Assembly (NCBI RefSeq): GCF_020400605.1
Contig: NZ_JAINRD010000008.1
Location: 1 to 64,000, forward strand
Origin: Streptomyces aculeolatus
Lineage (GTDB): Bacteria; Actinomycetota; Actinomycetes; Streptomycetales; Streptomycetaceae
Reading direction: 5' to 3'
DNA length: 64,000 bases
In this document: positions 53,729 through 62,790 of the stretch, in pieces
How the letters are laid out: each line of letters opens with the position of its first letter
Position numbering within the stretch: the first letter of the stretch is position 1
Notes under the pieces: model-generated
The model's database searches: none
The model's input: the letters and a program-made list of their open reading frames with translations, nothing else
What the model was told of the DNA's origin: nothing
Program-made: the position numbers and the translations under genes

Positions 53729-54363
53729 TCGTCGCCGAGGACTCCGCCATCCTGCGCGAGGGCATCGTGCGGCTGCTGGGGGACGCGGGCATCGCGGTCC
53801 CCGCGCAGTGCGGCGACGCGGACCCGCTGCTCGCCCTGGTCGAGCGGCACCGCCCGGACGCCGTGCTGCTCGACATCCGGATGCCGCCGACGCACACCGA
53901 CGAGGGGCTGCGGGCCGCGGCGGCGATCCGCTCCCGGCACCCGGGCACGGGGGTGCTGCTGCTGTCGCAGTACGTCGAGACCGGCGCGGTCGTGCGCGCG
54001 CTCACCGAGGACCCGCGGGGCTTCGGCTATCTGCTGAAGGAGCGGGTCGCCGACGCGGACGAACTGGCCGGCGCGCTGCGCCGGGTGGCCGCCGGCCAGA
54101 GCGTCGTGGACCCGCGGGTGGTCACGCACCTCATGCGGTCGCCGCGCGCGGCCGGGCCGCTGGCCGGGCTGACGGCCCGGGAGCGGGACGTCCTGGCGCT
54201 GATGGCGGAGGGGCGGTCCAACGAGGCCATCGCACGGGACCTGGTGATCGGCGGCAAGACCGTCGAGACGCACGTGCGGAACATCTTCACCAAGCTGGAC
54301 CTGGACGCGGACGTCGCGGGGCACCGCCGGGTGCTCGCCGTCCTGACCTATCTGCGCGGCTGA
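53719..54363 (+). CDS. NarL/LuxR-family response regulator
   Basis: 214 residues from GTG 53719 (MRVIVAEDSAILREG). Receiver with acidic pair in VAEDSA, phospho-Asp in VLLDIRMPP and Lys in YLLKERV. C-terminal LuxR HTH LTARERDVLALMAEGRSNEAIA through KTVETHVRNIFTKLDL. Cognate partner of the overlapping kinase. Target genes unknown. Confidence 0.92.
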   Translation: MRVIVAEDSAILREGIVRLLGDAGIAVPAQCGDADPLLALVERHRPDAVLLDIRMPPTHTDEGLRAAAAIRSRHPGTGVLLLSQYVETGAVVRALTEDPRGFGYLLKERVADADELAGALRRVAAGQSVVDPRVVTHLMRSPRAAGPLAGLTARERDVLALMAEGRSNEAIARDLVIGGKTVETHVRNIFTKLDLDADVAGHRRVLAVLTYLRG

Positions 54364-54775
54364 ACGCCCCCGCCGGGGCAGGCCGCACCCCCGCGGCGGC
54401 AGCCCCGGACCGGCGGCGCACCCGGCCGCGTACGCCCGCGCCGCAGCGCCGCGCACAGGCCGCGGTGCCGGCCGCCGCTCCGCGGCGATCCCCCACGCGC
54501 GCCCCCGTCGTCCCCCGCGCATCCCCGCGCGCCCGCCGCGGAGCGGAGCCGGTGCGGACCACCGTAGCCGCGCGCCGGGGACCCGGCCTCAGGGCTGACC
54601 CTGAACTTCCGCCTCCGCAACGCGGCACCCCCGCGCGGCCGCAACCGGGACAGGACCGTCCGCTTCCTCCGGCCGCGGGGCCAACTCCCCCACCGGATAC
54701 GGCAGGATGGCGGGCACGCCGGATCGCACAGGCGTCCGGACGTGCACCCGTTCCCGAACGAAGACAGGTATCAAG
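54364..54775. other. GC-rich intergenic region before the mechanosensitive channel
   Basis: 412 bp without a supported gene. It holds a perfect 13-bp inverted repeat CCGCTCCGCGGCG (54475-54487) / CGCCGCGGAGCGG (54534-54546). No promoter hexamers stand out. Confidence 0.4.
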
Positions 54776-55861
54776 GTGAACCGAGCCCTCACTCTGCACG
54801 ATCTGGTCGTCGCCGGCTGCGCGATCCTCGGCGGCATCGGCGCCGGCCTGCTGCTGCGCGTGCTGCTGGGCTGGCTGGGCAAGGGCGCGACGCGGACGAG
54901 CTGGGCCGGCGACGACATCCTCGTCGGCGCCCTGCGCACGATGGCCCCCTGGGGCGCGCTGGCCGGCGGCGTGTCGATCGCCGCCGCCTCGCTGCCGCTG
55001 AAGCGCCCGGTCGAGCACACCGTGGACCAGATCGTGGTGGCGGTGCTCATCCTGACGGTCACCGTCGCCGCCGCCCGCGTCGTCGCGCAGCTCATGGGGG
55101 TCCGCTCGCAGGGCGTGGGCTCGGCCACGATCCTGGTGAACATCACGCGCATCGCCGTGCTGGCCATCGGGCTGCTGATCCTGCTGGAGACCCTGGGCAT
55201 CTCCATCGCCCCGCTGCTCACCGCGCTCGGCGTCGGCGGCCTGGCGGTCGCGCTGGCGCTGCAGGACACGCTCGCCAACCTCTTCGCCGGGGTGCACATC
55301 CTGGCGTCCAAGACGGTGCAGGTCGGCGACTACATCCGGCTCAGCAGCGGCGAGGAGGGCTACGTCACCGACATCAACTGGCGCAACACCGTGATCCGCA
55401 CCCAGTCGGACAACCTCGTCGTCATCCCCAACGACCAGCTCGCCAGCACCATCATGACGAACTACCACCGCCCCGAGCAGGAGTTGTCCATCGTCGTCCA
55501 GGCGGGCGTGGCGCTCTCCAGCGACCTCGACCTGGTCGAGCGGGTGACGGTCGAGGTGGCGCAGGAGGTCATGGCGGCGGTCGAGGGCGGCGTGCCGGAG
55601 CACGACCCGGTCGTCCGCTTCCACACCTTCGGCGACTCCCGCGCCGGCTTCTCCGTGGTCCTGCGCGCCGTCGAGTTCAGCGACCAGTTCCGGATCAAGC
55701 ACGAGTTCATCAAGCGGCTGCAACTGCGCTACCGGGAAGAGGGCATCGAGATCGCCCACCCGGTCCGCAACGTCGTCCTGCACCACCAGGACGCCCCGGC
55801 GCTGCTGCCGCGCCAGCGCGGGGCGTCGGACGTCCCCGCCGCGGGCAAGACCCTCGGCTGA
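54776..55861 (+). CDS. MscS-family mechanosensitive ion channel
   Basis: 361 residues from GTG 54776. About four membrane helices; the pore-lining helix and beta domain are recognised in LLTALGVGGLAVALALQDTL, NLFAGVHILASKTVQVGDYI, and GYVTDINWRNTVIRTQSDN with VIPNDQLASTIMTNY. Likely releases solutes upon osmotic downshock. A hairpin follows. Confidence 0.9.
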   Translation: MNRALTLHDLVVAGCAILGGIGAGLLLRVLLGWLGKGATRTSWAGDDILVGALRTMAPWGALAGGVSIAAASLPLKRPVEHTVDQIVVAVLILTVTVAAARVVAQLMGVRSQGVGSATILVNITRIAVLAIGLLILLETLGISIAPLLTALGVGGLAVALALQDTLANLFAGVHILASKTVQVGDYIRLSSGEEGYVTDINWRNTVIRTQSDNLVVIPNDQLASTIMTNYHRPEQELSIVVQAGVALSSDLDLVERVTVEVAQEVMAAVEGGVPEHDPVVRFHTFGDSRAGFSVVLRAVEFSDQFRIKHEFIKRLQLRYREEGIEIAHPVRNVVLHHQDAPALLPRQRGASDVPAAGKTLG

Positions 55862-55899
55862 ACCGCGGCGTCCGCGGCGCCGCCACCCCTGCCTCCGTA

Positions 55900-55938
55900 C
55901 GGCCCCGCCCGGTGATCCCTCCCCGCCCGGCGGGGCCG
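55900..55938. terminator. Hairpin after the mechanosensitive channel gene
   Basis: CGGCCCCGCC (55900-55909) with GGCGGGGCCG (55929-55938), 10 bp. The stem is perfect and the loop is 19 bases. Confidence 0.5.
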
Positions 55939-56007
55939 AACCGTCCGCACTCGAGCCCTAGTTTGCTCTTTTCAAAGACAAAGTGGCGCCGATTCTGGTC
56001 GTAGGCA

Positions 56008-56036
56008 TTGGCGTTGCGTCGAAAGAGGTCTAATCT
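56008..56036 (+). promoter_or_regulatory. Vegetative-type promoter for the sugar dehydrogenase gene
   Basis: TTGGCG (56008-56013), 17-base spacer, TAATCT (56031-56036). A leader of about 150 bases with an imperfect inverted repeat (GCCGTCAC ... GTGACCGGC) would precede the ATG at 56192. Confidence 0.5.
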
Positions 56037-56191
56037 CCAACCGGCCGCCGTCACATGTCGGGACGTGACCGGCGGGGGGACCTGAAGCCGCGCACGAGCC
56101 GCAGCGCGCGGGCCGATCAAGGACGGCGCGAACGGGCCGACCACCCAGGAGCGTGTCCAGCCGCCTTGTCGTCCAGCCCCTGGGAGGGGAA

Positions 56192-58291
56192 ATGCTACGA
56201 AGACTGGCCCTGTTCGCCGCCGGCGCGGTAAGCGCCGCGCTGCTGGTCGCGCCCGGCGCGACCGCGGCGGCGCCGGACGCCGCCGAGCAGCCGCCGCCTG
56301 ACTCCGCCTTCGAGAAGATCACACTCAACGACCGCCCGGGCGAGCCGCTCGACCTCGCCGTCCTGCCGGACAAGCGGGTCCTGCACGTGACCCGCGCCGG
56401 CAAGGTCTGGCTCAACGACCCGGACAGCGGCGTGAACAAGCTGGCCGCGGAACTCGACGTGTACCAGCACGACGAGGAGGGCCTGCAGAACGTCGCCATC
56501 GACCCCGACTTCCGCAAGAACAAGTGGGTCTACCTCTACTACTCGCCCCCGCTGGACACCCCGGTCGACGACCCCGACACGCCCGTCAACGAGGGCGACG
56601 CGCCCTTCGAGGGCACGCAGGAGGACTGGGACCGCTACAAGGGCTACCTGCAGCTCTCCCGGTACAAGCTCAAGGGCGACACCCTCGACCTCGCCACCGA
56701 GCAGAAGATCCTCCAGGTCCCGGTCGACCGCGGCATCTGCTGCCACGTCGGCGGCGACATCGCCTTCGACTCGAACGACAACCTGTACCTGACCACCGGT
56801 GACGACACCAACCCGTTCGAGTCGGACGGCTTCACGCCGATCGACGAACGGGACGGGCGCAACCCGGCGTTCGACGCCCAGCGGACCTCCGGGAACACCA
56901 ACGACCTGCGCGGCAAGGTGCTGCGCATCAAGGTCCGCGGCGACGGCTCGTACGCGATACCCAGGGGCAACCTCTTCAAGCCGGGGACGGAGAAGACCCG
57001 GCCGGAGATCTACGCCATGGGCCTGCGCAACCCGTACCGGATGGAGATCGACCCGCAGACCGACGACGTCTACGTGGCCGACTACTCCCCCGACGCCCGC
57101 GCCGCCAGCGACTCCCGCGGCCCCGCCGGGCAGGGCAAGTGGCTGGTGCTCGACGAGCCGGCCAACTACGGCTGGCCGTACTGCGCCACCGCGAAGATGC
57201 CGTACAACGACCACGACTTCGCCACCGGGACCTCCGGTGAGCCCTTCGACTGCGCCGAGCCGGTGAACACCTCGCCGCACAACACCGGCCGCACCGAGCT
57301 GCCCGAGGTGGAGCAGCCGGAGGTCTGGTACTCCTACGGCCAGTCCGCCGAGTTCCCGGGCCTGGGCACCGGCGGCATCGCCCCGATGGCCGGTCCGGCG
57401 TACGAGTACGAGCGGTCGACCGAGGTGCGCAACCGGGCCGTGGCCTGGCCGCGGTACTACGACGGGACGCCGCTGTTCGCCGAGTGGGGCCGGGACTACA
57501 TCAAGGAGTTCAGGCTCGACCGCTCCGGCGCCGTGGAAGCGATCAACCCGGTCGCCCAGGGGGTCGGGAAGCCGCCCGTCGACAACCCCATGGACCTGGA
57601 GTTCGGCCCGGACGGCGCCCTCTACGTCCTGGAGTACGGCGACGGCTACTTCTCGGAGAACCCGGACGCGCAGCTCTCCCGGATCGACTACATCGGCCGC
57701 ACCGGCAACCACGCGCCGAAGCCCGAGCTGGCGGCCGCGCCGGTCAAGGGCCTCGCGCCCCTGACCGTCGAGTTCTCCGCGGAGGGCACCACGGACCCGG
57801 ACGGTGACCAGGTGCGCTATGCCTGGGACTTCGACGGTGACGGCAGGACCGACTCCACCGACGTCAGCCCCTCGTACACGTACGAGGAGGACGGCACCCA
57901 CAAGGCGGCCCTGAAGGTCACCGACAGCAGGGGCCGGGCGGCGTACAAGGACATCGACGTCACCGTGGGCAACCAGGCCCCGGTCGTGACCCTCGTCAAG
58001 CCCGTCGACGGCCAGGACTTCCACTTCGGCGACGCGGTGCAGTTCGAGGTCACGGTGACCGACGAGGCCGAGGTGGACTGCAGCAAGGTCCAGGTCCACT
58101 ACATCGTGGGCCATGACGCCCACGGCCACCCGCAGAGCACCACCGCGGGCTGCAGCGGCACGATCCAGACCGAGCCCGTCGCGGGCCACGACCCCTCCGA
58201 GGGCAACGTCACCGGCGTGTTCGTCGCCGAGTACACCGACGGGGGCGGACTGACCGGCAGCGACCGGGCCGTCATGAAGGCCGTCGGCTGA
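56192..58291 (+). CDS. Secreted PQQ-type glucose/sorbosone dehydrogenase with PKD domain
   Basis: 699 residues from ATG 56192, GGGAGGGG upstream. Signal peptide 1-26. The propeller (about 38-505) shows EGLQNVAIDPDF, GGDIAFDSNDNLYLTTGDD, LRGKVLRIK, YAMGLRNPYRMEIDP and NPMDLEFGPDGALYVLEYGD, typical of GSDH-type soluble quinoprotein dehydrogenases. A PKD domain follows (about 515-600: TTDPDGDQVRYAWDFDGDG), then a further beta domain to the end. It probably oxidises an extracellular sugar or binds a carbohydrate. Followed at 91 bp by the TIM-barrel gene. Confidence 0.85.
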   Translation: MLRRLALFAAGAVSAALLVAPGATAAAPDAAEQPPPDSAFEKITLNDRPGEPLDLAVLPDKRVLHVTRAGKVWLNDPDSGVNKLAAELDVYQHDEEGLQNVAIDPDFRKNKWVYLYYSPPLDTPVDDPDTPVNEGDAPFEGTQEDWDRYKGYLQLSRYKLKGDTLDLATEQKILQVPVDRGICCHVGGDIAFDSNDNLYLTTGDDTNPFESDGFTPIDERDGRNPAFDAQRTSGNTNDLRGKVLRIKVRGDGSYAIPRGNLFKPGTEKTRPEIYAMGLRNPYRMEIDPQTDDVYVADYSPDARAASDSRGPAGQGKWLVLDEPANYGWPYCATAKMPYNDHDFATGTSGEPFDCAEPVNTSPHNTGRTELPEVEQPEVWYSYGQSAEFPGLGTGGIAPMAGPAYEYERSTEVRNRAVAWPRYYDGTPLFAEWGRDYIKEFRLDRSGAVEAINPVAQGVGKPPVDNPMDLEFGPDGALYVLEYGDGYFSENPDAQLSRIDYIGRTGNHAPKPELAAAPVKGLAPLTVEFSAEGTTDPDGDQVRYAWDFDGDGRTDSTDVSPSYTYEEDGTHKAALKVTDSRGRAAYKDIDVTVGNQAPVVTLVKPVDGQDFHFGDAVQFEVTVTDEAEVDCSKVQVHYIVGHDAHGHPQSTTAGCSGTIQTEPVAGHDPSEGNVTGVFVAEYTDGGGLTGSDRAVMKAVG

Positions 58292-58382
58292 CGTTCCGGT
58301 ACGACGCGGGGTGGCGTGCGCGCGTACGCCGCCCCGCGGTTCCCACCCCGTCCACACCCGAACTTCGCAGGAGAGACTCGAC

Positions 58383-59357
58383 ATGAGCAAGCCCAGCCTG
58401 CACCGCCGTGGATTCCTCCGGGCCGCCGCCGGCACCGCGGCCGGCACCGCCGCGATCGCCGCGGGCGCCGGGGCCCTCGCGGCCCCCGCCGCCGCCCGCG
58501 GCCGCGGCACCCTGGTCCCCCGCGGCCGCATCGGCCTCCAGCTCTACAGCGTCCGCGACCAGATCCAGCAGCGCGGCTTCACGCCGGTGCTGGGGGAGCT
58601 GGCCGACCTCGGCTACAAGTACGTCGAGTTCGCCGGCTACACCTCGCCGGCCGAGCCCGACATGACCGTACCCAAGCTGCGCCAGCTGCTCGACGCCAAC
58701 GGCCTGCGGGCCGGCGGCTCCCACCTCGGGCTCGACGTGCTGCTCAACGCGGACACCCGGGAGCGGGAGTTCGAGAACGCGGTAACGCTCGGCATGGAGT
58801 ACGTCGGCACGGCCAGCGACTTCCCCGGCCGTACCGCCGCCGAGATCCAGGCCGGCGCCGACCGCTTCAACGAATCCGGCGAGGTCGCCCGCAGCTACGG
58901 CCTGAAGGTCTACCAGCACAACCACACCAACGAGTTCGGCCCCGTCTCCGACCGGCCCGGCGAGCGGCGCCACGACGTGTTCCTGAAGGGCACCGACCCG
59001 CGGTACGTGTTCCTGGAGCTGGACATCCTGTGGGCGTTCGGCGCCTCGATCCGCTTCCGCGACCAGCTCGGCGAGTTCGACCCGCTGGACTACGTCAACG
59101 CCGCCCCGCAGCGCTACATCGCCTTCCACGTCAAGGACGGCGTGCAGGACCCGGCGCAGACGAACCAGTACCGCGACGTCGTCTTCGGCCAGGGCGAGCT
59201 GGACTTCCGCCGGTTCTTCAGCGGGCTTCGCGCGCCGGGGGTGCCGCTGTACCTGTGGGAGCAGGACCGCGCTCCGCAGGAGCCGCAGGGCTCGATCTGG
59301 GCGGCCGAGGAGAGTTACGGCGCGATACGCGCGCTGCGCCGCCGCCCGGGCTGCTGA
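58383..59357 (+). CDS. Tat-exported sugar isomerase/epimerase-like TIM-barrel protein
   Basis: 324 residues from ATG 58383, AGGAGA upstream. Twin-arginine signal LHRRGFLRAAAG then an Ala/Gly-rich stretch to about residue 40. The xylose-isomerase-like barrel reads GLQLYSVRDQ, GYKYVEFAGY, QHNHTNEFGP, FLELDILWAFG and AFHVKDG, with His, Glu and Asp residues at metal-site positions. It acts outside the membrane with the upstream quinoprotein; the pair may process an oxidised (keto) sugar, which is inference. Confidence 0.85.
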   Translation: MSKPSLHRRGFLRAAAGTAAGTAAIAAGAGALAAPAAARGRGTLVPRGRIGLQLYSVRDQIQQRGFTPVLGELADLGYKYVEFAGYTSPAEPDMTVPKLRQLLDANGLRAGGSHLGLDVLLNADTREREFENAVTLGMEYVGTASDFPGRTAAEIQAGADRFNESGEVARSYGLKVYQHNHTNEFGPVSDRPGERRHDVFLKGTDPRYVFLELDILWAFGASIRFRDQLGEFDPLDYVNAAPQRYIAFHVKDGVQDPAQTNQYRDVVFGQGELDFRRFFSGLRAPGVPLYLWEQDRAPQEPQGSIWAAEESYGAIRALRRRPGC

Positions 59358-59386
59358 CCCCGGTCACCGCACACGCGCAGGCAGCA

Positions 59387-59434
59387 GACCACGGGACCTG
59401 CGCCGCCGTTGCCGGCGGCGCAGGTCCCGCGGTC
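59387..59434. terminator. Long bidirectional terminator hairpin
   Basis: CGGGACCTGCGCCGCC (59392-59407), loop GTTGCC, GGCGGCGCAGGTCCCG (59414-59429): perfect 16 bp. Flanking GACC (59387-59390) and GGTC (59431-59434) add four more pairs past one mismatch. It lies between convergent genes. Confidence 0.75.
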
Positions 59435-59520
59435 GTTGCATTCCCGCGGCGGGCCGGCCGCGGGCTCCTCCCCCGCAACCGAAACAAGGAGGTGCCCGCC
59501 GACCGGTCCGTCGCGGGTGT

Positions 59521-59946
59521 TCAGGCGGCGTCGCTGCGGCCCGCGGCCGCCCGGGCGACGTCGCAGGACCAGGCGGGCGCGACGCCGGTGCGCCGGCAGA
59601 CCAGCAGGTACAGCGGGATCGGCGGCGTGTACGGAACGCCGTCCGCCGGCCGGTGCACCAGCCGGGGTACGGCCATCGCCCCGCCCGTACCGGGGGCCGG
59701 GCCGGAGACGGCGGCGCCCGGGGCGTAGTCGACGCCGCGCGGCCACTGCAGGCCGAGGTCGGAGCCGGCCGGCACGATCCACCACCAGCGGCTGCCGTCG
59801 GCGAAGACACAGCCGACGCGGGGCAGTCGGGCCATGACGTCGTACCCGATACGCTCCGGCACGCCCACCGCGTCGCAGCCGAGCGGCGCGGCGCCCGCGC
59901 CCGGCACGGCCAGCCGGAGCCGGCCCGCGGGCTCGGTGCGCATCAT
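59521..59946 (-). CDS. Hypothetical protein coupled to an ATPase-like regulator
   Basis: 141 residues, not recognised. It begins MMRTEPAGRLRLAVPG and contains DVMARLPRVGCVFADGSRWWWIVPAGSDLGLQWP, a Trp-rich central part. No membrane segment or signal. Its ATG overlaps the stop of the upstream ATP-binding protein by 4 bp, so it is co-translated and probably works with it. Two tandem ATGs give start positions 59946 or 59943. Confidence 0.7.
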   Translation of the reverse strand: MMRTEPAGRLRLAVPGAGAAPLGCDAVGVPERIGYDVMARLPRVGCVFADGSRWWWIVPAGSDLGLQWPRGVDYAPGAAVSGPAPGTGGAMAVPRLVHRPADGVPYTPPIPLYLLVCRRTGVAPAWSCDVARAAAGRSDAA

Positions 59947-60557
59947 CCGGCGGCTCGCTCGCCGGCCGCACGGCCGGACCCCGGACCGCCGGACCCGGAA
60001 GCACCGGACCCGGGACCGCCGAACGCGGAACGAGCAGCCCCGGAGCGGCCGGACAGCGTGCGCGGGGCGGCGGCTCCCCCGGCCTCCGACGCCTCCCGCA
60101 GCAGCTCCGCCCAGACCACCAGGCCCGGTCCTGGCCGGGCGTCGTACGCCCCCCAGCTGCTGCTCACCGCGGTGACGAGCAGGAGCCCCCGACCCTGCTC
60201 GTCCGCGGACGACCGCTGCACCCGCAGGCTTCCCGGCTCGGCACCCTGGTCGGTGACGGCCAGCCGCAGGCGGTCGGCGCTGCAGTGCAGCTCGCACCCT
60301 ATGCGCCGACTCCCCGTGTGCAGCAGTGCGTTGGTCACCAGCTCCGAGAGGACGAGGGTGGCGCTGTCGCCGACCTCGCCCTCCACCCCCCAGCGGTGCA
60401 GCTGCTCGCGGGCCAGCCGGCGGGCCACCGTGACGGCGTCCGCCCGACCTGGCACCTCGAAACCGCACCGCGACGCATCCGCCCCCGAACGGACCCCCGG
60501 CAAGCCGGGGTCCCGTGTCACGACCCCCGTGCGATGCGGCTGTGTGGACTGGCTCAC
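59943..60557 (-). CDS. RsbW/SpoIIAB-like ATP-binding regulator (HATPase_c)
   Basis: 204 residues, GTG start. The GHKL ATPase is compact: RLAREQLHRWGVEGEV, TLVLSELVTNALLHTGS (N box) and AVTDQGAEPGSLR, then SADEQGRGLLLVTAVSSSWGAY. The last 45 residues are Gly/Ser/Ala-rich. Streptomyces holds many such proteins beside DUF397/XRE pairs; here the pair lies divergently at 60690. Probable anti-sigma or kinase-like switch protein. Confidence 0.87.
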   Translation of the reverse strand: MSQSTQPHRTGVVTRDPGLPGVRSGADASRCGFEVPGRADAVTVARRLAREQLHRWGVEGEVGDSATLVLSELVTNALLHTGSRRIGCELHCSADRLRLAVTDQGAEPGSLRVQRSSADEQGRGLLLVTAVSSSWGAYDARPGPGLVVWAELLREASEAGGAAAPRTLSGRSGAARSAFGGPGSGASGSGGPGSGRAAGERAAG

Positions 60558-60689
60558 ATCTCAAACTATGGCCCCGCCGCGACCACTTGGCAACCCGCAC
60601 TGTGAATTTTTCAGAGTTGCGGTTGCACTGTGTCCGTCAAGCTCTGGGCGTGGCACACTGCTTGAGGCAGTCCGACAGGGAGGTATGGC
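60558..60689. promoter_or_regulatory. Divergent control region with GCACTGTG direct repeats
   Basis: 132 bp between divergent ATPase and XRE genes. Exact 8-bp repeats GCACTGTG at 60597-60604 and 60625-60632, start-to-start 28 bp. A related GCACACTG lies near 60653. They could bind the XRE protein. Confidence 0.4.
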
Positions 60690-61550
60690 GTGAGCGAACC
60701 GCGGTCCGCGCCGACCGTGGGGCAGGTCGTGCTCGGGAAGCGGCTCCAGGAGCTGCGCGAGCGGGCCGGGCTCAAGCGTGAGGAAGCCGCCAGGACCCTG
60801 CGCGTCGCCCCGGCCACCGTGCGCCGGATGGAGACCGCCGAAGTCGCGCTGAAGATCCCGTACGTGCAGGTCCTGCTCCAGGCGTACGGCATCGACCGGG
60901 AGGAGATCGACTCCTTCGTCGCGCTGACCGAGGAGGCCAACCAGCCCGGCTGGTGGCAGCGCTTCCACGACATCCTGCCCGACTGGTTCAGCATGTACGT
61001 GAGCCTGGAGGGCGCCGCGTCGCTCATCAGGTCGTACGAGCCGCACTTCGTGCCCGGCCTGATGCAGACCGAGGACTACGCGCGGCACGTGCTGAAGGTC
61101 GGCTCCCTCGGCCGCGTCACGCCCGCCGAGATCGAGCGGCACGTCGCGCTGCGCATGGAGCGCCAGGAGCTGCTCACCCGCGAGCACGCGCCGCGGTTCT
61201 GGGCCGTCGTCGACGAAACGGTACTGCGCCGCCCGGTGGGCGACGGGGCGGTGATGCGCGCGCAGATCGACAAGCTCCTCGACCTCGCCTCCCTGCCCAA
61301 CGTCACACTCCAGATGGCGGAGTTCCGCACCGGGCACCACCCGGGCACGTACAGCCCCTTCGTCCTCTTCCGGTTCGCCATGCCCGAGCTGCCGGACATG
61401 ATCTACATGGAGTACCTCACCGGCGCCGTCTACCTCGACGGCCGGCACGAGGTGGCCACACACCTCGCCGCCCTGGACCACATGGCGGCCCAGGCGGCGA
61501 CGGCGAAACGCACGAAGGACGTCCTCCGGGACTTCCGCAAGGAGCTGTGA
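60690..61550 (+). CDS. XRE-family regulator with DUF5753 domain
   Basis: 286 residues from GTG 60690 with GGGAGG six bases upstream. HTH in LGKRLQELRERAGLKREEAA and RVAPATVRRMETAE. The DUF5753 body has ASLIRSYEPHFVPGLMQTEDYA, RQELLTREHAPRFWAVVDETVLRR and GTYSPFVLFRF. Family members (WhiJ-like, Scr1-like) affect Streptomyces development. The next gene encodes its usual small DUF397 partner. Confidence 0.92.
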   Translation: MSEPRSAPTVGQVVLGKRLQELRERAGLKREEAARTLRVAPATVRRMETAEVALKIPYVQVLLQAYGIDREEIDSFVALTEEANQPGWWQRFHDILPDWFSMYVSLEGAASLIRSYEPHFVPGLMQTEDYARHVLKVGSLGRVTPAEIERHVALRMERQELLTREHAPRFWAVVDETVLRRPVGDGAVMRAQIDKLLDLASLPNVTLQMAEFRTGHHPGTYSPFVLFRFAMPELPDMIYMEYLTGAVYLDGRHEVATHLAALDHMAAQAATAKRTKDVLRDFRKEL

Positions 61551-61799
61551 ATGGAACGCATTTACAACGGCATGCCGGCCGCGGACCTCGGCACCGAGGG
61601 CTGGCACAAGCCGTGGAGCGGCGGCAACGGCGGCAACTGCGTCGAGGCCATGAGGCTCAAGGACGGCCGGATAGCGGTACGGCACTCGGCCCACCCCGAC
61701 GGTCCCGCCCTCATCTACACCCCCGGTGAGATGGACGCGTTCATCGAGGGCGCCAAGGCGGGCGAAGCCGACTTCCTGCTCTCGCGGAGCCCGGCGTGA
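61551..61799 (+). CDS. DUF397 small regulatory partner
   Basis: 82 residues, ATG immediately after the XRE stop. DUF397 pattern: WHKPWSGGNGGNCVEAM, then RIAVRHSAHPDGPALIYTPGEMDAFIEGAKAGEADF. Small DUF397 proteins are the partners, possibly antagonists, of DUF5753 regulators. Two strong hairpins follow. Confidence 0.92.
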   Translation: MERIYNGMPAADLGTEGWHKPWSGGNGGNCVEAMRLKDGRIAVRHSAHPDGPALIYTPGEMDAFIEGAKAGEADFLLSRSPA

Positions 61800-62131
61800 C
61801 CGCGCCCGGCGCCGTGCCCGCGCACCGACTGCGGCGCCCCCAGGTCCACTCGCCGTCCCTCCCGGACGGCGAGCCCATCCCGGCGATCGGGGGTGTGGCC
61901 CGCAGGCACTGACGCGGGCCGCCGGCCGGGAGCACAGTGAGGGAGGGGACACCCCGGGGGGGTCCCCTCCCTCGGCGTTGGCGGGGGCCGGGCGCGCAAC
62001 TCCGCCCGGCGGCAGGGCACATGAAATTCCAGAAATCATGAACCGTGGGTGTACGCAGCGCTGCCTTCCGCGACGTATCGGCGTACGGTATGCCCCCGAT
62101 GGCCCTCATCAGCCACTCGGGGAGGCCCGCG
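61800..62131. terminator. Two terminator hairpins after DUF397
   Basis: 332-bp gap. Stem 1: CTCGCCGTCC (61849-61858) / GGACGGCGAG (61864-61873), 5-base loop. Stem 2: GAGGGAGGGGAC (61939-61950) / GTCCCCTCCCTC (61962-61973), 12 bp, 11-base loop. Both are perfect. No other structure is clear before the gene at 62132. Confidence 0.65.
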
Positions 62132-62785
62132 ATGAGCGCATCTCCACTCCCGTCCCCCGGCGCCGCCGGGGCCGGCGCGCGGGCGGTCCGCGTCGGGGTG
62201 CTGCTCCCCAGGCTGCTGGAGGAGCCCGGCGCCTGGCTCGCGGAGTGCGCGGCGTACGACTCCGCCGGCGCCGACGCGCTGTGGCTGGACGGCGGCCCCG
62301 ACCCGGCGCACGACGTGCTGGCACTCGCCGCCTCCGTGGCCGCCGCGACGAGCCGGGCGCAACTCGTCGTCGGCCTGCCCGACAGCGTGCCGCAGGCCGC
62401 GCTGCTGGCCCGCACGCTGGCCACCGTCGTGCTGCTCAGCGGCGGCCGCCTCGCACTCGCCGCCGGCTCCCGGCGGTGCGCCGAACTCGTCGCCGTCGCC
62501 CCCGCGGTGCCCGCCTTCCGCCGGCTCGCGCCCGCCGGCCCCGGGTACGAGGAGCCGGGCGGCGGGCGTTGGACGCCGGCGGCCGCGCCCGCCGGTCCCG
62601 ACGCCTGGCGGGCCGCGCTCGCCGGCGCCGCGCAGCGCGGGGTGCGCGGTCTCGTCGTACCGGCCGGGCAGCCGCTGTTGGACGCGCTGCACCGCGGATC
62701 GGGTGCCGAACGTCACATCCGCCCCAGCCGCCCCACGCGTGCGCGCGTCACCACGGAGCGTCAGAGTACGCGTCGATCCTCGTGA
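62132..62785 (+). CDS. Small luciferase-like (LLM-fold) protein, degenerate
   Basis: 217 residues from ATG 62132, GGGGAGG upstream. Residues 30-115 resemble the start of flavin/F420 luciferase-like monooxygenases: VRVGVLLPRLLEEPGAW, YDSAGADALWLDGGPDP, LAASVAAATSRAQLVVGLPD, ARTLATVVLLSGGRLALAAG. The barrel is then cut short (true LLM proteins have about 300 residues), and the tail is basic and unstructured. It may be a decayed enzyme or a small regulator. Stop lies just before the riboswitch promoter. Confidence 0.6.
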   Translation: MSASPLPSPGAAGAGARAVRVGVLLPRLLEEPGAWLAECAAYDSAGADALWLDGGPDPAHDVLALAASVAAATSRAQLVVGLPDSVPQAALLARTLATVVLLSGGRLALAAGSRRCAELVAVAPAVPAFRRLAPAGPGYEEPGGGRWTPAAAPAGPDAWRAALAGAAQRGVRGLVVPAGQPLLDALHRGSGAERHIRPSRPTRARVTTERQSTRRSS

Positions 62786-62790
62786 TCCTC

